This document shows, one piece after another, positions 15,210-23,440 of a stretch of DNA of 32,012 nt (positions are counted from its first letter, which is position 1; each line of letters opens with the position of its first letter). Location: the NCBI GenBank assembly GCA_020047755.1, contig JAIFNL010000309.1, forward strand, positions 1-32,012, read 5' to 3'. The notes below the pieces were generated by a model, which saw nothing but the letters and a program-made list of their open reading frames with translations, was not told the DNA's origin and did no database searches. The translations under genes were made by a program, and so were the position numbers. Source of the stretch: Bacteroidota bacterium. GTDB lineage: Bacteria > Bacteroidota > Bacteroidia > Bacteroidales > JAIFNL01.

Positions 15210-15677
15210 TTAATTTTTTTCGATTATTAATTCCAAACGCATAACATTGGAAATAAATTCTCTATCCGAAAGATGTTCTACTTGAATTTTGTATTCTCCA
15301 GTTTCTTTAAACGTAAATTTCTTTTTAATCAGTTCTTTCAAATCGCAATAATCGCCTATACATTCACTTTTAAATTTACCTCTTAAATTTTTAATATTCA
15401 GCACTTCTGTAAATGTTTCACTTTTGCCGGAAGGTGAAATTGCAGTAACTTTAAGTTTCAATTTTTTATCATAAAAAGCAGAAGTATGCCTAAGATTGAC
15501 ATAAATATTATATTTCTCTCCTATTTCAGAAATGCTATAAGTAAATGTTAGCACATTGCTTTTTTCCCACTTTTCTTCAGGAAAAGTAATAATCGTTGTT
15601 TCGCCTAAATAATTATCTTTACAATTTGATAAAGAAATCATTACAATAAAAAAAAGTATTAGTTTTAATGCTTTCAT
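15210..15677 (-). CDS. GldH-like lipoprotein
   Basis: The 155-residue protein has a lipoprotein signal ending ISLSNC (C19), so it should be a membrane-anchored periplasmic lipoprotein. The body matches the look of GldH, a lipoprotein of the gliding/T9SS gene set: FPEEKWEKSNVLTFTYSI near the start, then YNIYVNLRHTSAFYDKKLKLKV, a middle loop with C and DYCD, and a closing beta strand region YKIQVEHLSDRE. The middle loop holds two cysteines that could form a disulfide. GldH is needed for gliding in Flavobacterium, but homologues occur in non-gliding Bacteroidota and the exact role is unknown. The neighbour on its 3' side carries a T9SS sorting domain, which fits. Assignment is from motif memory, so moderate. 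Confidence 0.72.
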   Translation of the reverse strand: MKALKLILFFIVMISLSNCKDNYLGETTIITFPEEKWEKSNVLTFTYSISEIGEKYNIYVNLRHTSAFYDKKLKLKVTAISPSGKSETFTEVLNIKNLRGKFKSECIGDYCDLKELIKKKFTFKETGEYKIQVEHLSDREFISNVMRLELIIEKN

Positions 15678-15752
15678 ATCGTTTTGTTTTTACAATTAAA
15701 ACACATGGATATATAATTTTTGATAATAAAATTTAGTTAAAAAAACTCATTT

Positions 15753-16799
15753 TTAGTTGTATTGTTTATTGTAATAATTCTGATAATCTCCTGAAACAAC
15801 GTTATTTAACCAAATTTCATTCGTAAGGTACCAGTCAACAGTTTTTTTCAAGCCTTCTTCAAATTGTAACGAAGGCTTCCAATTTAGCTCATTTTGAAGC
15901 TTTGATGAGTCGATGGCATAGCGCAAATCGTGTCCCGCTCTATCTTTTACAAAAGTAATTAATTTTTCAGAAGTTCCAGTTTCACGACCTAATTTTTCGT
16001 CCATAATTTTACACAAAAGGCGTATCAATTCAATATTTGTCCATTCGTTGTTGCCGCCAATATTATAAGTTTCGCCGTTTTTTCCGCCATGAAAAATGGT
16101 ATCAATTGCTGCTGCATGATCTTCTACAAAAAGCCAATCGCGAATATTTTCACCCTTGCCGTAAATTGGAATCGTTCGGCTATTTTTTATATTGTTTATT
16201 GAAAGTGGAATTAATTTTTCAGGAAACTGATTAGCACCATAATTATTTGAACAATTGGAAATTACAATAGGCAAACCATACGTATCGTGGTAAGCACGCA
16301 CAAAATGGTCAGAGCTTGCTTTTGATGCTGAGTAAGGGCTATGCGGGTCGTAAGGTGTTGTTTCAGTGAAGATTCCCTCTGAACCAAGCGAACCATAAAC
16401 TTCATCGGTCGAAATGTGATAAAATAATTTGTCGGAAAAATTTTTTTGCCAAAAATTTTTCGCTGTATTTAATAAAACCATTGTGCCTAAAATATTGGTT
16501 TCTGCAAATTCTAAAGGATTCGTTATCGACCTATCTACATGCGATTCGGCTGCTAAATGGATAACGCCATCAAATTTATATTCATTAAAAAGCTTTAATA
16601 TCAGCTCTTTGTCTAAAATATCACCCTTTATAAAGCTGTAATTCGGCATTTTTTCAATATCTACCAAGTTTTGCAAATTTCCCGCGTAAGTCAATTTATC
16701 TAAATTTACAATTTTATATTCAGGATATTTTGTTACAAATAATCTAACTACATGAGAACCAATGAATCCTGCACCTCCGGTTATTAAAATACTTTTCAT
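15753..16799 (-). CDS. rfbB: dTDP-glucose 4,6-dehydratase
   Basis: Second enzyme of dTDP-L-rhamnose synthesis; converts dTDP-glucose to dTDP-4-keto-6-deoxyglucose using bound NAD. The 348 residues show the extended short-chain dehydrogenase fold: NAD-binding TGGAGFIGSH (7-16), LAAESHVDRSI (82-92), the catalytic triad region HISTDEVYG with T131, D132 and E133, and Y156-x-x-x-K160 in YSASKASSDHF. SNCSNNYGANQFPEKLIPL and the C-terminal DRAGHDLRYAID are specific for RmlB-type dehydratases rather than GalE. The other rml genes are not in the window, so the gene is separated from a typical rhamnose cluster. It is probably the first gene of the rfbB-gldH-PKD-miaA run (gaps 75 and 64 bp). Confidence 0.96.
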   Translation of the reverse strand: MKSILITGGAGFIGSHVVRLFVTKYPEYKIVNLDKLTYAGNLQNLVDIEKMPNYSFIKGDILDKELILKLFNEYKFDGVIHLAAESHVDRSITNPLEFAETNILGTMVLLNTAKNFWQKNFSDKLFYHISTDEVYGSLGSEGIFTETTPYDPHSPYSASKASSDHFVRAYHDTYGLPIVISNCSNNYGANQFPEKLIPLSINNIKNSRTIPIYGKGENIRDWLFVEDHAAAIDTIFHGGKNGETYNIGGNNEWTNIELIRLLCKIMDEKLGRETGTSEKLITFVKDRAGHDLRYAIDSSKLQNELNWKPSLQFEEGLKKTVDWYLTNEIWLNNVVSGDYQNYYNKQYN

Positions 16800-17205
16800 T
16801 TTTTGAAATTATTTTCTGTTATTTTTGTATAAAAATGGATTTTAAATCTCTATATTTTGCTTCTTTTGTTTTGAAAAACACTTCAAAATTAATAAAAATT
16901 GAAAGTAAAAAAAATAGCATACCTTTATTTTGATTAAATAGTGAAAAAAAATGTAAATTTGCAATGTTCTAATTTGAAATTTTCAGTTGATTAAAAATAG
17001 TTAGTTAAATTGTGTAACGAAACAAAAATGAAAGGCATTTCATATCTTGCAAAACGTTTATAAATCAATCAATTAAAAAGGTTATTCACGGTTCACTTTT
17101 GACTATTTAATTATGTTTTAATACTTATAAGCTAACATTTTTTTGTTAGATTTTATTTAATATATCGAATAATATATTTTCTCGAATTTTAAACAAATTA
17201 TTATT
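16800..17205. other. Divergent intergenic region
   Basis: This 406 bp spacer separates rfbB (minus) from the SPOR lipoprotein gene (plus). It is very AT-rich. Apart from one plus-strand promoter match (16930-16961) I see no gene, repeat or clear hairpin, and no good consensus promoter for rfbB. Confidence 0.6.
16930..16961 (+). promoter_or_regulatory. Promoter candidate for the SPOR lipoprotein gene
   Basis: TTG (16930-16932), 21 bases, TAAATTTG (16954-16961) fits the Bacteroidota consensus. The distance to the ATG at 17206 is about 240 bp, so a long leader or an additional, nearer promoter is implied. Confidence 0.5.
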
Positions 17206-18363
17206 ATGAAAAAAATGAAACCAATATTTTTAATTTTTACCCTTTTATTTTTTTTTATATCCTGCGATTCAACTACAAAAAAAAATGAAACAAATGCTGA
17301 TTCTTTAAAACTAGCAAATTTAGACAGTTCTGCTATTGATTCTGGAAAATTGCTGATTGATACATTATTAACAAGCGATGCTTTATTGAAAGCCAATTTT
17401 CCGATGTTAGATTCTTTGACCCGAAAAGTTACTTATAGAGATTCTATTCTAATTTATTGCAATAATCTTTTTAGAGAAACTTACACAAAGCAAGAAGAAA
17501 TTGAAGCCGTTTTGAATTACCGAAATAGTTTATTGCAGCTTATCAATAATTTGGCTTATTCTATCGGCGAGCAAATGTTTGAAGACGAAAAACGTTGGGG
17601 CTTGTTTCAAGAAGAATTGATAAAATTTGGTTTTTTGCCTTATTATGCAGAAGGAATGCTTTCGGGAATAACTATTTCGCCTATTTTAGAAAGTGAAATA
17701 GATGCAATTTGCACGCCCGAGTTTCAACTTAAAATGAAATTTAAAAATGCAGAAGCGAGTTCTTTAGGTGGAGAATATCCTTTTTTAGATCTTTCGGCAA
17801 ACATCAAAATGGTTCTTTTGGGCGAAGAAATGGCAAAAAACTTTCCTAAAAGTCCATCGTACACTGAAATTGAAGAGGCATATCGTTTTGCAATTACTAC
17901 TTTGACTGATATACACGCACTTAGCCGAAATGGCGAAATTGAAGAATATTTGTTGCTCGATATTTCGCGCGATTTTTGGCCCAATGCTACCGATATTTCT
18001 TTCATGGAAACATTTGCAAAAAAACATACCGAATCTAAATTTGCGCCTGTTATAAAACGAATTATCAGTTCTGTTTCTGAAATTCAAGTAAACGAGAATG
18101 TTGATGAAGGGGAAGTGTATTTAGTTGTAGTTGAGAGTTTTGACGATGAGCAGGAAGCTTCAGATAAAGTTTTTGAGTTGTTAAATAAATCAATAGATGT
18201 GCCACACATGGTGAGTTCAAAAAAAGGAAAAGTGGAGCAATTTCATGTAGTTTATCGTTTTTATAGCGACAAGCAAAAAGCCGATAAAGCTTTGGCTAAG
18301 ATAAAAACAAGATTTAAAAAGGCAAAAATTGTACACATTGATTTTAATTGGAATGAAATTTAA
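17206..18363 (+). CDS. Lipoprotein with C-terminal SPOR-like domain
   Basis: The 385-residue product begins with a lipoprotein signal (MKKMKPIFLIFTLLFFFISC, C20) followed by a polar linker, so it should be anchored in the periplasm. Residues about 40-290 are mainly helical, with no family I recognise. The last 80 residues (from about 304, GEVYLVVVESFDDEQEASDK to KAKIVHIDFNW) have the strand-helix-strand repeat and spacing of a SPOR domain, which binds denuded peptidoglycan glycan at division sites; this is inference from pattern, not a strong signature. It is transcribed alone, divergent from rfbB, and ends at a strong terminator. A role at the cell wall is plausible; nothing more can be said. 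Confidence 0.8.
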   Translation: MKKMKPIFLIFTLLFFFISCDSTTKKNETNADSLKLANLDSSAIDSGKLLIDTLLTSDALLKANFPMLDSLTRKVTYRDSILIYCNNLFRETYTKQEEIEAVLNYRNSLLQLINNLAYSIGEQMFEDEKRWGLFQEELIKFGFLPYYAEGMLSGITISPILESEIDAICTPEFQLKMKFKNAEASSLGGEYPFLDLSANIKMVLLGEEMAKNFPKSPSYTEIEEAYRFAITTLTDIHALSRNGEIEEYLLLDISRDFWPNATDISFMETFAKKHTESKFAPVIKRIISSVSEIQVNENVDEGEVYLVVVESFDDEQEASDKVFELLNKSIDVPHMVSSKKGKVEQFHVVYRFYSDKQKADKALAKIKTRFKKAKIVHIDFNWNEI

Positions 18364-18372
18364 TACTAAAAA

Positions 18373-18410
18373 AAATGTCTCGAAAAAATAAATTTTCGGG
18401 ACATTTTTTT
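18373..18410. terminator. Bidirectional intrinsic terminator
   Basis: ATGTCTCGAAAA (18375-18386) pairs with TTTTCGGGACAT (18393-18404) with one G-U pair, extended by A runs on the left and T runs on the right that act as U-tracts for either direction. It lies between the convergent lipoprotein gene and purB and probably serves both. Confidence 0.88.
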
Positions 18411-18454
18411 TAATAAAATATCTATTTACTTCTGGGAAAGTTAGAAAAAACTTC

Positions 18455-19789
18455 TTAAATTCCGGTATAATTCCAAGGTGTAATTTGCTTTAATTCCAAT
18501 TTTATTTCGCTGCTCACATTCAATGTATCGATGAACGAATGAATACTATTCTCGTTGATTTCTCTGTTTGTTCGCGTTAAACTCTTTAAGGCTTCGTAAG
18601 GGTTTGGGTAATTTTCGCGCCTTAAAATGGTTTGGATAGCTTCAGCTACTACAGCCCAGTTTTTGGTCAAGTCGGCTGAGATAGTTGGCTCATTAATAAG
18701 CAGTTTACTAATTCCTTTCTCGAGCGACTTTAGCGAAATAAGCATGTGCGAAAGAGGCACTCCAAGGTTTCTAAGCACAGTAGAATCGGTCAAATCGCGC
18801 TGCAAACGAGAAATAGGAAGCTTAGCCGAAAGGTGCTCCAAAAGCGCATTTGCAATGCCAAAATTTCCTTCAGCATTCTCAAAATCAATAGGATTCACTT
18901 TGTGCGGCATTGCAGAAGAACCCACTTCGCCTGCTTTTATTTTTTGTTTAAAATAATCCATCGAAATATAAGTCCAAATATCGCGAGAGAAATCGATAAA
19001 AATAGTATTGATGCGCTTCAAAGCATCGCAATGCGCAGCTAAATTATCGTAATGCTCTATTTGTGTGGTAGTTTGCGAGCGGCTTAAACTCAAAATTTCA
19101 TCAACAAACTCGTTGCCAAAATCTTTCCAAGCTATTTTGGGGTAAGCAACTACATGGGCGTTGAAATTTCCGGTGGCACCGCCAAATTTGGCAGAATAAG
19201 GAATACTTTTGAGCTGAAGAAGTTGTTTTTCGATACGTTCTACAAAAACATAAAACTCTTTGCCTAAGCGAGTTGGCGAAGCTGGCTGACCGTGTGTACG
19301 AGCAAGCATCGACACTTTGCGCCATTTTTGGCTAAGCGACTTTATTTGTTCAACTACCAATAGAATTTCGGGCAAAATAACTTCTTCCATTGCATTTTTT
19401 AGGCTCAACGGCGTGGCTGTGTTATTTACATCTTGCGAGGTTAAACCAAAGTGAATGAACTCTTTGTATTTTTCTAGCTCCAACGAATCAAATTTTTCTT
19501 TGATAAAATACTCTACCGCTTTAACATCGTGATTTGTAGTGCGTTCTATCGATTTTACTTTTTTTGCGTCGTCTTGACTAAAATTTAAGTAGATTTGCTT
19601 CAGGTCGATGTATTTTTCTTTCGGAAAATCGGCTAATTGTGGCAAAGGAATGTTGCAAAGAGCTATAAAATACTCAATCTCAACCAATATTCTGTATCGG
19701 ATAAGTGCATATTCTGAGAAGAAATCTGAAAGTCGTTCGGTTTTGCTTCTGTATCTGCCATCGATTGGCGAAATTGCGGTTAAACTCAT
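18455..19789 (-). CDS. purB: Adenylosuccinate lyase
   Basis: Acts twice in purine synthesis, splitting SAICAR to AICAR and adenylosuccinate to AMP with release of fumarate. The 444-residue protein has the fumarase/aspartase superfamily pattern: TAISPIDGRY at the start (typical of the E. coli-like PurB group), RTTNHDVKAVEYF (83-95), HFGLTSQDVNNTA (113-125), catalytic His166 in ARTHGQPASPT, and the signature GEVGSSAMPHKVNPIDFENAEGN with the mobile-loop serines S291/S292. All key residues are present and the length is normal. It is a single-gene unit on the minus strand whose 3' end faces the shared terminator at 18373-18410. No consensus promoter was recognised in the 185 bp upstream. Confidence 0.97.
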   Translation of the reverse strand: MSLTAISPIDGRYRSKTERLSDFFSEYALIRYRILVEIEYFIALCNIPLPQLADFPKEKYIDLKQIYLNFSQDDAKKVKSIERTTNHDVKAVEYFIKEKFDSLELEKYKEFIHFGLTSQDVNNTATPLSLKNAMEEVILPEILLVVEQIKSLSQKWRKVSMLARTHGQPASPTRLGKEFYVFVERIEKQLLQLKSIPYSAKFGGATGNFNAHVVAYPKIAWKDFGNEFVDEILSLSRSQTTTQIEHYDNLAAHCDALKRINTIFIDFSRDIWTYISMDYFKQKIKAGEVGSSAMPHKVNPIDFENAEGNFGIANALLEHLSAKLPISRLQRDLTDSTVLRNLGVPLSHMLISLKSLEKGISKLLINEPTISADLTKNWAVVAEAIQTILRRENYPNPYEALKSLTRTNREINENSIHSFIDTLNVSSEIKLELKQITPWNYTGI

Positions 19790-19974
19790 TATTTTTTTTT
19801 TGAATTTCTAGTAAATGAACAAAATAAATTGATGAAAGATTCTAAAAATAAAACGATTCTGGCTGTTTTTCAATTTAAAAAAACAAAAAAGTAATTTTTA
19901 GATATTAATTGAATATTTTTTCTAAAAAAATTAGTGCTAAGAAAATAATGCGTATTTATAGTTTTGAAAATAAA

Positions 19975-20553
19975 TCACTTGCTAATAAAATAAGCAGTTG
20001 TGAAGCCGCCAATTAAACCTATTCCACCGCCTACGAACGAACGTACAAGGCGTTTCCTTTTTGCTACATGCGAATAACCTTTAATGTAATATTCTGATTT
20101 ACCGTCAATTGATAGTTTTGTTGGTTTTGGATTTACTTGTCCTATTCCTATACTAAATGCTAAAGGGATTATAGGCGCGTATTTTCCTACCAAAAAGGGT
20201 GAGGCAAAGCCAATTCCAAGTGCACTTATGAAAGCTCCTGCTGATTTATAACTGCTTGCAGCTACTTCGCCGCTCATATATTCTTTCATATTATCGAGGC
20301 TCATTTCTGCGGTGGGCGTGTAAAAAATATATTCTTTATCGCCAGCTGGAGTTGCTGAAAATAAGTCTTTTGTGGAAACTAGTTTGGTCTTTCCTTTTTC
20401 ATTTTTATAGCGAACGAGCAAATTGTCGTCGGAAAATTCTAATTCCGAAACTTTAAGTTTTTCGCCACTCAAAAGCCATATTTCGTCTTGTGCGTGTGCC
20501 AATGTAATTGTTAATGAAACGATTAAAAAGAAAATTATTTTTTTTAGAATCAT
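19975..20553 (-). CDS. Hypothetical membrane-associated protein, 192 aa
   Basis: I do not recognise this protein. It has a signal peptide (residues 1-21, ending AHAQ), then a short beta-rich section (DEIWLLSGEKLKVSELEFSD, RYKNEKGKTKLVSTKDLF, YIFYTP) that reads like the small strand-rich repeats found in many Bacteroidota envelope proteins. Two glycine-rich hydrophobic segments follow, at about 107-140 (AGAFISALGIGFASPFLVG and the next stretch) and 171-190 (FVGGGIGLIGGFTTAYFI), likely membrane-embedded, separated by a charged loop with KRKRLVR. An envelope or inner-membrane location is likely. It is a single gene on the minus strand, divergent from the DUF4476 gene across a long spacer that carries a repeat element. 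Confidence 0.75.
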   Translation of the reverse strand: MILKKIIFFLIVSLTITLAHAQDEIWLLSGEKLKVSELEFSDDNLLVRYKNEKGKTKLVSTKDLFSATPAGDKEYIFYTPTAEMSLDNMKEYMSGEVAASSYKSAGAFISALGIGFASPFLVGKYAPIIPLAFSIGIGQVNPKPTKLSIDGKSEYYIKGYSHVAKRKRLVRSFVGGGIGLIGGFTTAYFISK

Positions 20554-20938
20554 GGTTTATTTATTTCGTTTTATTGATTTTTAATTGGTTTCTAATTTCT
20601 TTCAAATTGTTTGCAAAAGTAATAAATTTTGCAAAAATCATACTGCTTATTCTTTTACAATTTGTTAAAATTTAGTAACTTTTTTATTTTCGGTAATTTT
20701 ACTTGGTAAATAATTGTTTATTAAATATTTAATGGTTCTTTTTCTTTTCATCGAACTTATTTTTATACTAAAATTTAGCATTTATTTTAGTTATCGCATT
20801 TTGAAAACTTGAAATGAAATGAAAAATTAGACTCATTGTATTCTTTTTTTTATTTTTGTAAAATAATAACCGAAATTTTCTGTTTTATAAAATGATTGAA
20901 TTAACTTTTTTTGAATGCTTAGTTTTTATAACAAGAAT
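20554..20938. other. AT-rich intergenic region
   Basis: No gene is visible between the 192 aa gene and the repeat element. A TACTTTTG box on the minus strand (about 20616-20623) resembles a -7 element for the 192 aa gene but lacks a TTG at the right spacing. Confidence 0.5.
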
Positions 20939-21122
20939 TTGGTAGTGTAAAAAAATGGTGACTTTTTGAAAAAGTTAGCTAAAATTGTAAATTTTACAAT
21001 TTTTCGTGATAAAATAACAATTGAACAATTTAACAATTTAACAATTTGTTATTAGAATTTGGGGGAAATTGCGTAATTTTACTTTTCTTAGAATTTTTGT
21101 TACTCTCAAGTTACGCTATCAA
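20939..21122 (+). repeat. Inverted-repeat element family, copy 2 (184 bp)
   Basis: Begins TTGGTAGTGTAA and ends TTACGCTATCAA (21111-21122), a terminal inverted repeat with two mismatches. The interior shares AAAAAATGGTGACTTTTTG, the GTTAGCTAAAATTGTAAA segment, three tandem AACAATTT units and the TTACTTTTCTTAGAATTT segment with copy 3. It ends 65 bp before the ATG of the DUF4476 gene and may contribute to its upstream control region. Similarity with copy 3 continues a few bases past the right end (AAGTTTGAG), so the exact boundary is uncertain. Confidence 0.8.
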
Positions 21123-21187
21123 AAGTTTGAGGTATTTCAATATTATGTCAATTTTAGATTCGAATTTCTCAAAAAAAACATATAAAT

Positions 21188-22153
21188 ATGAAATTAAAAC
21201 ATTTTTTAGTAGCCGTTTTTCTTTTAGTGAGTACGAATTTATTTTCGCAATCATCTAATTTAATTGTGTTTACAAATAATCCTGTGCAAAAATTCAGATT
21301 ATTGATTAACGGAAATTTGCAAATTAATTCCTTTGAAGAGAATGTAAGAGTTGAAAATATGGAAGCGGGTATTTATCTTGTTCGTGTTATTTTTGAGAAT
21401 AGATTATTGGGCTATATCGAAAAAAGTATTATCGTGCGACCAAATACCGAAAAAATTTACACTTTCATTCAGCAAAGACCTTTGCAAGGCAGAAGGCGGA
21501 TAGACCAAGGACCAGGCACTTCGCCTTTGGTTTTAGAATTGGTGTCTGAATTGCCTCGCTTTTCGGTAGATGACGAATACATGGGCGATGCCAACGATGC
21601 CAACGATGCGGTGAGTTATACAACTACACAATCGCCCGACGGTACGAATGGAGGAATTAAATACGAAAATGGCAATGTGGTAATTGGCAACGACAACAAC
21701 AACATAAGCATTGGTACCAAGGGAATTGATTTTAATATCGACATCGACAATATTATAGAGAAAATAACCAATGAAAATAGTGCAGACAAGCAAAATGGTA
21801 ACAAACAAACTACTCAAAACAACGAAATAACTGAAATTTCTGAAAATCAGAGTAATAATTGTTCTCCAAGTTTTAGCGACACTCAATTTTTGCAAATTAC
21901 AAAAAGCTTACAGCGCGAAACCATGGAGTCCAAGCGATTGGCTGCTGCTAAGTATGTTTCAAACAATAATTGTTTGCTAACCAAGCAAGTGCGTGATATT
22001 GTTCATTTGTTCAATTTCGAAAATAATCGGGTAGAATTTGCTAAATTTGCTTACAGTAGAGTAGCCGACAAAGAAAATTATGCGCTGCTTTTGGATTCGT
22101 TCAAATTTGAAACCTCAAAGCAGGAAATCAAAGAATACATTCACGAATTGTAA
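21188..22153 (+). CDS. Secreted DUF4476 domain protein
   Basis: The 321-residue product has a signal peptide (MKLKHFLVAVFLLVSTNLFSQ) and so is exported. Residues about 22-100 form a strand-rich domain (LIVFTNNPVQKFRLLINGN, AGIYLVRVIFENRLLGYIEK) of a kind that commonly precedes DUF4476. A low-complexity linker rich in D, N and Q covers about 115-215, with DANDANDA and IGNDNNNIS. The last 95 residues (SFSDTQFLQITKSLQRETMESKRLAAAKYV to the end) are the helical DUF4476 domain, recognised by the F-x-x-I/L-K...R...A pattern and paired repeats. Function of the family is unknown. The gene is monocistronic and convergent with recO (13 bp apart), downstream of a repeat element. Confidence 0.88.
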   Translation: MKLKHFLVAVFLLVSTNLFSQSSNLIVFTNNPVQKFRLLINGNLQINSFEENVRVENMEAGIYLVRVIFENRLLGYIEKSIIVRPNTEKIYTFIQQRPLQGRRRIDQGPGTSPLVLELVSELPRFSVDDEYMGDANDANDAVSYTTTQSPDGTNGGIKYENGNVVIGNDNNNISIGTKGIDFNIDIDNIIEKITNENSADKQNGNKQTTQNNEITEISENQSNNCSPSFSDTQFLQITKSLQRETMESKRLAAAKYVSNNNCLLTKQVRDIVHLFNFENNRVEFAKFAYSRVADKENYALLLDSFKFETSKQEIKEYIHEL

Positions 22154-22166
22154 TTGTTTTTAGTGC

Positions 22167-22892
22167 TTAATCGAAAATTTCGGATAATACCGCCAACGAT
22201 TTGATATTAAATGTGCTTTGCAAGTGCAAATTGTAATACAAAATTAAATTTTCGAGCAGCAAGGTTCGTTGCTTTCGAGTTATTTCTGGCTTGTTTTGGT
22301 AAGCATTGGACGTGAAGCCAGCTAAAATTTCACTCAACTCAGGATTGAGCACGTGGCTCGAATTGGTTTGACTTTCCACAAATTTGCCGGCTTGCAAATC
22401 GAAGAAACAATTCGTAGGCGAAAAATTTTGCAGAGGAAAAAAACCAATGAATTTAGAAAGTTGAATTAAGAAAATTAAATGAAAATTACTTATTTGTTTG
22501 GAGTCTATCAATAAATCGAGTGTTTTAATCGAATTTTCGATAAAAAAATATAACTGCTCGTTGGCTTCGTGTTCTTTAAATATTTTGAGCATTAGTTCGG
22601 TTAAAAAAAAACTAATGCTACTTTTGGCAATATTGCTTTGCAAATTGATTAATTGCGTTCCAATTTGCACATCTTTAATGCGTTGCACTTCCCTAGTTAG
22701 TTTAAAATAAACCTCTAGTTCCAGTAAATTGAACGGCTGAAAAAATGCTATTTTATTTTTTGATTTTGGCGAATGAACGCCATTTACTATAAACGAAATT
22801 TTTCCGAATAAATTTGTATAACAATTTACAATTATACTATTGTCGGAAAACTTTGTGGTTTTAAGTACAATGGCTTTGCATTTTTGAAGCAC
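22167..22892 (-). CDS. recO: DNA repair protein RecO
   Basis: Recombination mediator that helps RecR load RecA onto SSB-coated single-stranded DNA. The 241-residue protein has the N-terminal OB fold (CKAIVLKTTKFSDNSIIVNCYTNLFGKISFIVNG, residues 5-38), followed by the helical domain typical of the family (FQPFNLLELEVYFK, ELMLKIFKEHEANEQLYFFIE, LIFLIQLSKFIGFFPLQN). The C-terminal part has NCFFDLQAGKF where many homologues carry a zinc site; the four cysteines of zinc-binding RecO are not seen. It lies 6 bp downstream of the response-regulator gene on the same strand, so the two are probably co-transcribed. Length is normal for Bacteroidota. Confidence 0.93.
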   Translation of the reverse strand: MLQKCKAIVLKTTKFSDNSIIVNCYTNLFGKISFIVNGVHSPKSKNKIAFFQPFNLLELEVYFKLTREVQRIKDVQIGTQLINLQSNIAKSSISFFLTELMLKIFKEHEANEQLYFFIENSIKTLDLLIDSKQISNFHLIFLIQLSKFIGFFPLQNFSPTNCFFDLQAGKFVESQTNSSHVLNPELSEILAGFTSNAYQNKPEITRKQRTLLLENLILYYNLHLQSTFNIKSLAVLSEIFD

Positions 22893-22898
22893 CCTAAT

Positions 22899-23279
22899 TT
22901 ATTTTTTCAAAATGAATTTTTCTAAAATTAAGCGCAAAGTATCTTCACTTATTGGTTTGGATATAAAATCGTTACAACCCGCTTCCCATGCCAAACGGCG
23001 GTCGTCGGGCGAGATGAATGCTGTTTGAACTACAATAGGAATTTGAGGTGCTAGTTCTTTAATTATTTTTGTTGCTTTAAATCCGTCCATTTCCGGCATT
23101 CGCAAATCCATGAGAATCAAGTCAAAAGAAGAATCTTTTTTTACAAAATCTACTCCTTCTTGCCCGTCGAGTGCATGAGAAATATCTAAATTTAGGTTCA
23201 TATCAAGTAGAAACGTTTCAAGGTACATATAATTTATATCTTCATCTTCTACAATTAAAATTTTATACGATTTAGCCAT
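22899..23279 (-). CDS. Stand-alone response regulator receiver
   Basis: The 126-residue protein is a single receiver domain. Acidic pocket E11-D12, phosphorylated Asp58 in LILMDLRMPEMDG, Thr86 and Lys108 (FISKP) are all present, so phosphorylation should work. No output domain follows, which suggests control by protein contact or a relay role (CheY/Spo0F type), and the sequence around MPEMDGFKATKIIKE resembles receivers split off hybrid histidine kinases. The cognate kinase is not in the window. It is the first gene of a two-gene unit with recO, six bases downstream, an unusual pairing with no obvious functional link. Confidence 0.95.
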   Translation of the reverse strand: MAKSYKILIVEDEDINYMYLETFLLDMNLNLDISHALDGQEGVDFVKKDSSFDLILMDLRMPEMDGFKATKIIKELAPQIPIVVQTAFISPDDRRLAWEAGCNDFISKPISEDTLRLILEKFILKK

Positions 23280-23345
23280 TTTCTTTGTTTTTAAATCAGA
23301 TTTGTTGATATTTTATTGTACTTTTATTTCTGAAATGAGCATATA

Positions 23346-23425
23346 AAGAAACAAACTTATTTTAAATTTTCCAACTTTTTTTTTAAAAAAAAGCATAATT
23401 GTGTTTTCCAATAAGTTTGTTTCTT
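23346..23425. terminator. 16 bp perfect inverted repeat with 48 nt loop
   Basis: AAGAAACAAACTTATT (23346-23361) is matched exactly by its reverse complement at 23410-23425. The loop holds a second self-complementary run of T and A (about 23376-23393). It follows the stop codon of the 734 aa gene on the minus strand and precedes the response-regulator gene, so it may end or attenuate transcription; the left arm also contains a CAAACTTA that reads as TAAGTTTG, a possible -7 box, on the minus strand. Confidence 0.6.
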
Positions 23426-23440
23426 CAAAAAAAAACGTCT

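Noticed and set aside
21046-21258. 70-codon open frame starting in repeat copy 2
   Set aside because: It begins within the repeat element and overlaps the signal-peptide coding start of the DUF4476 gene in another frame.
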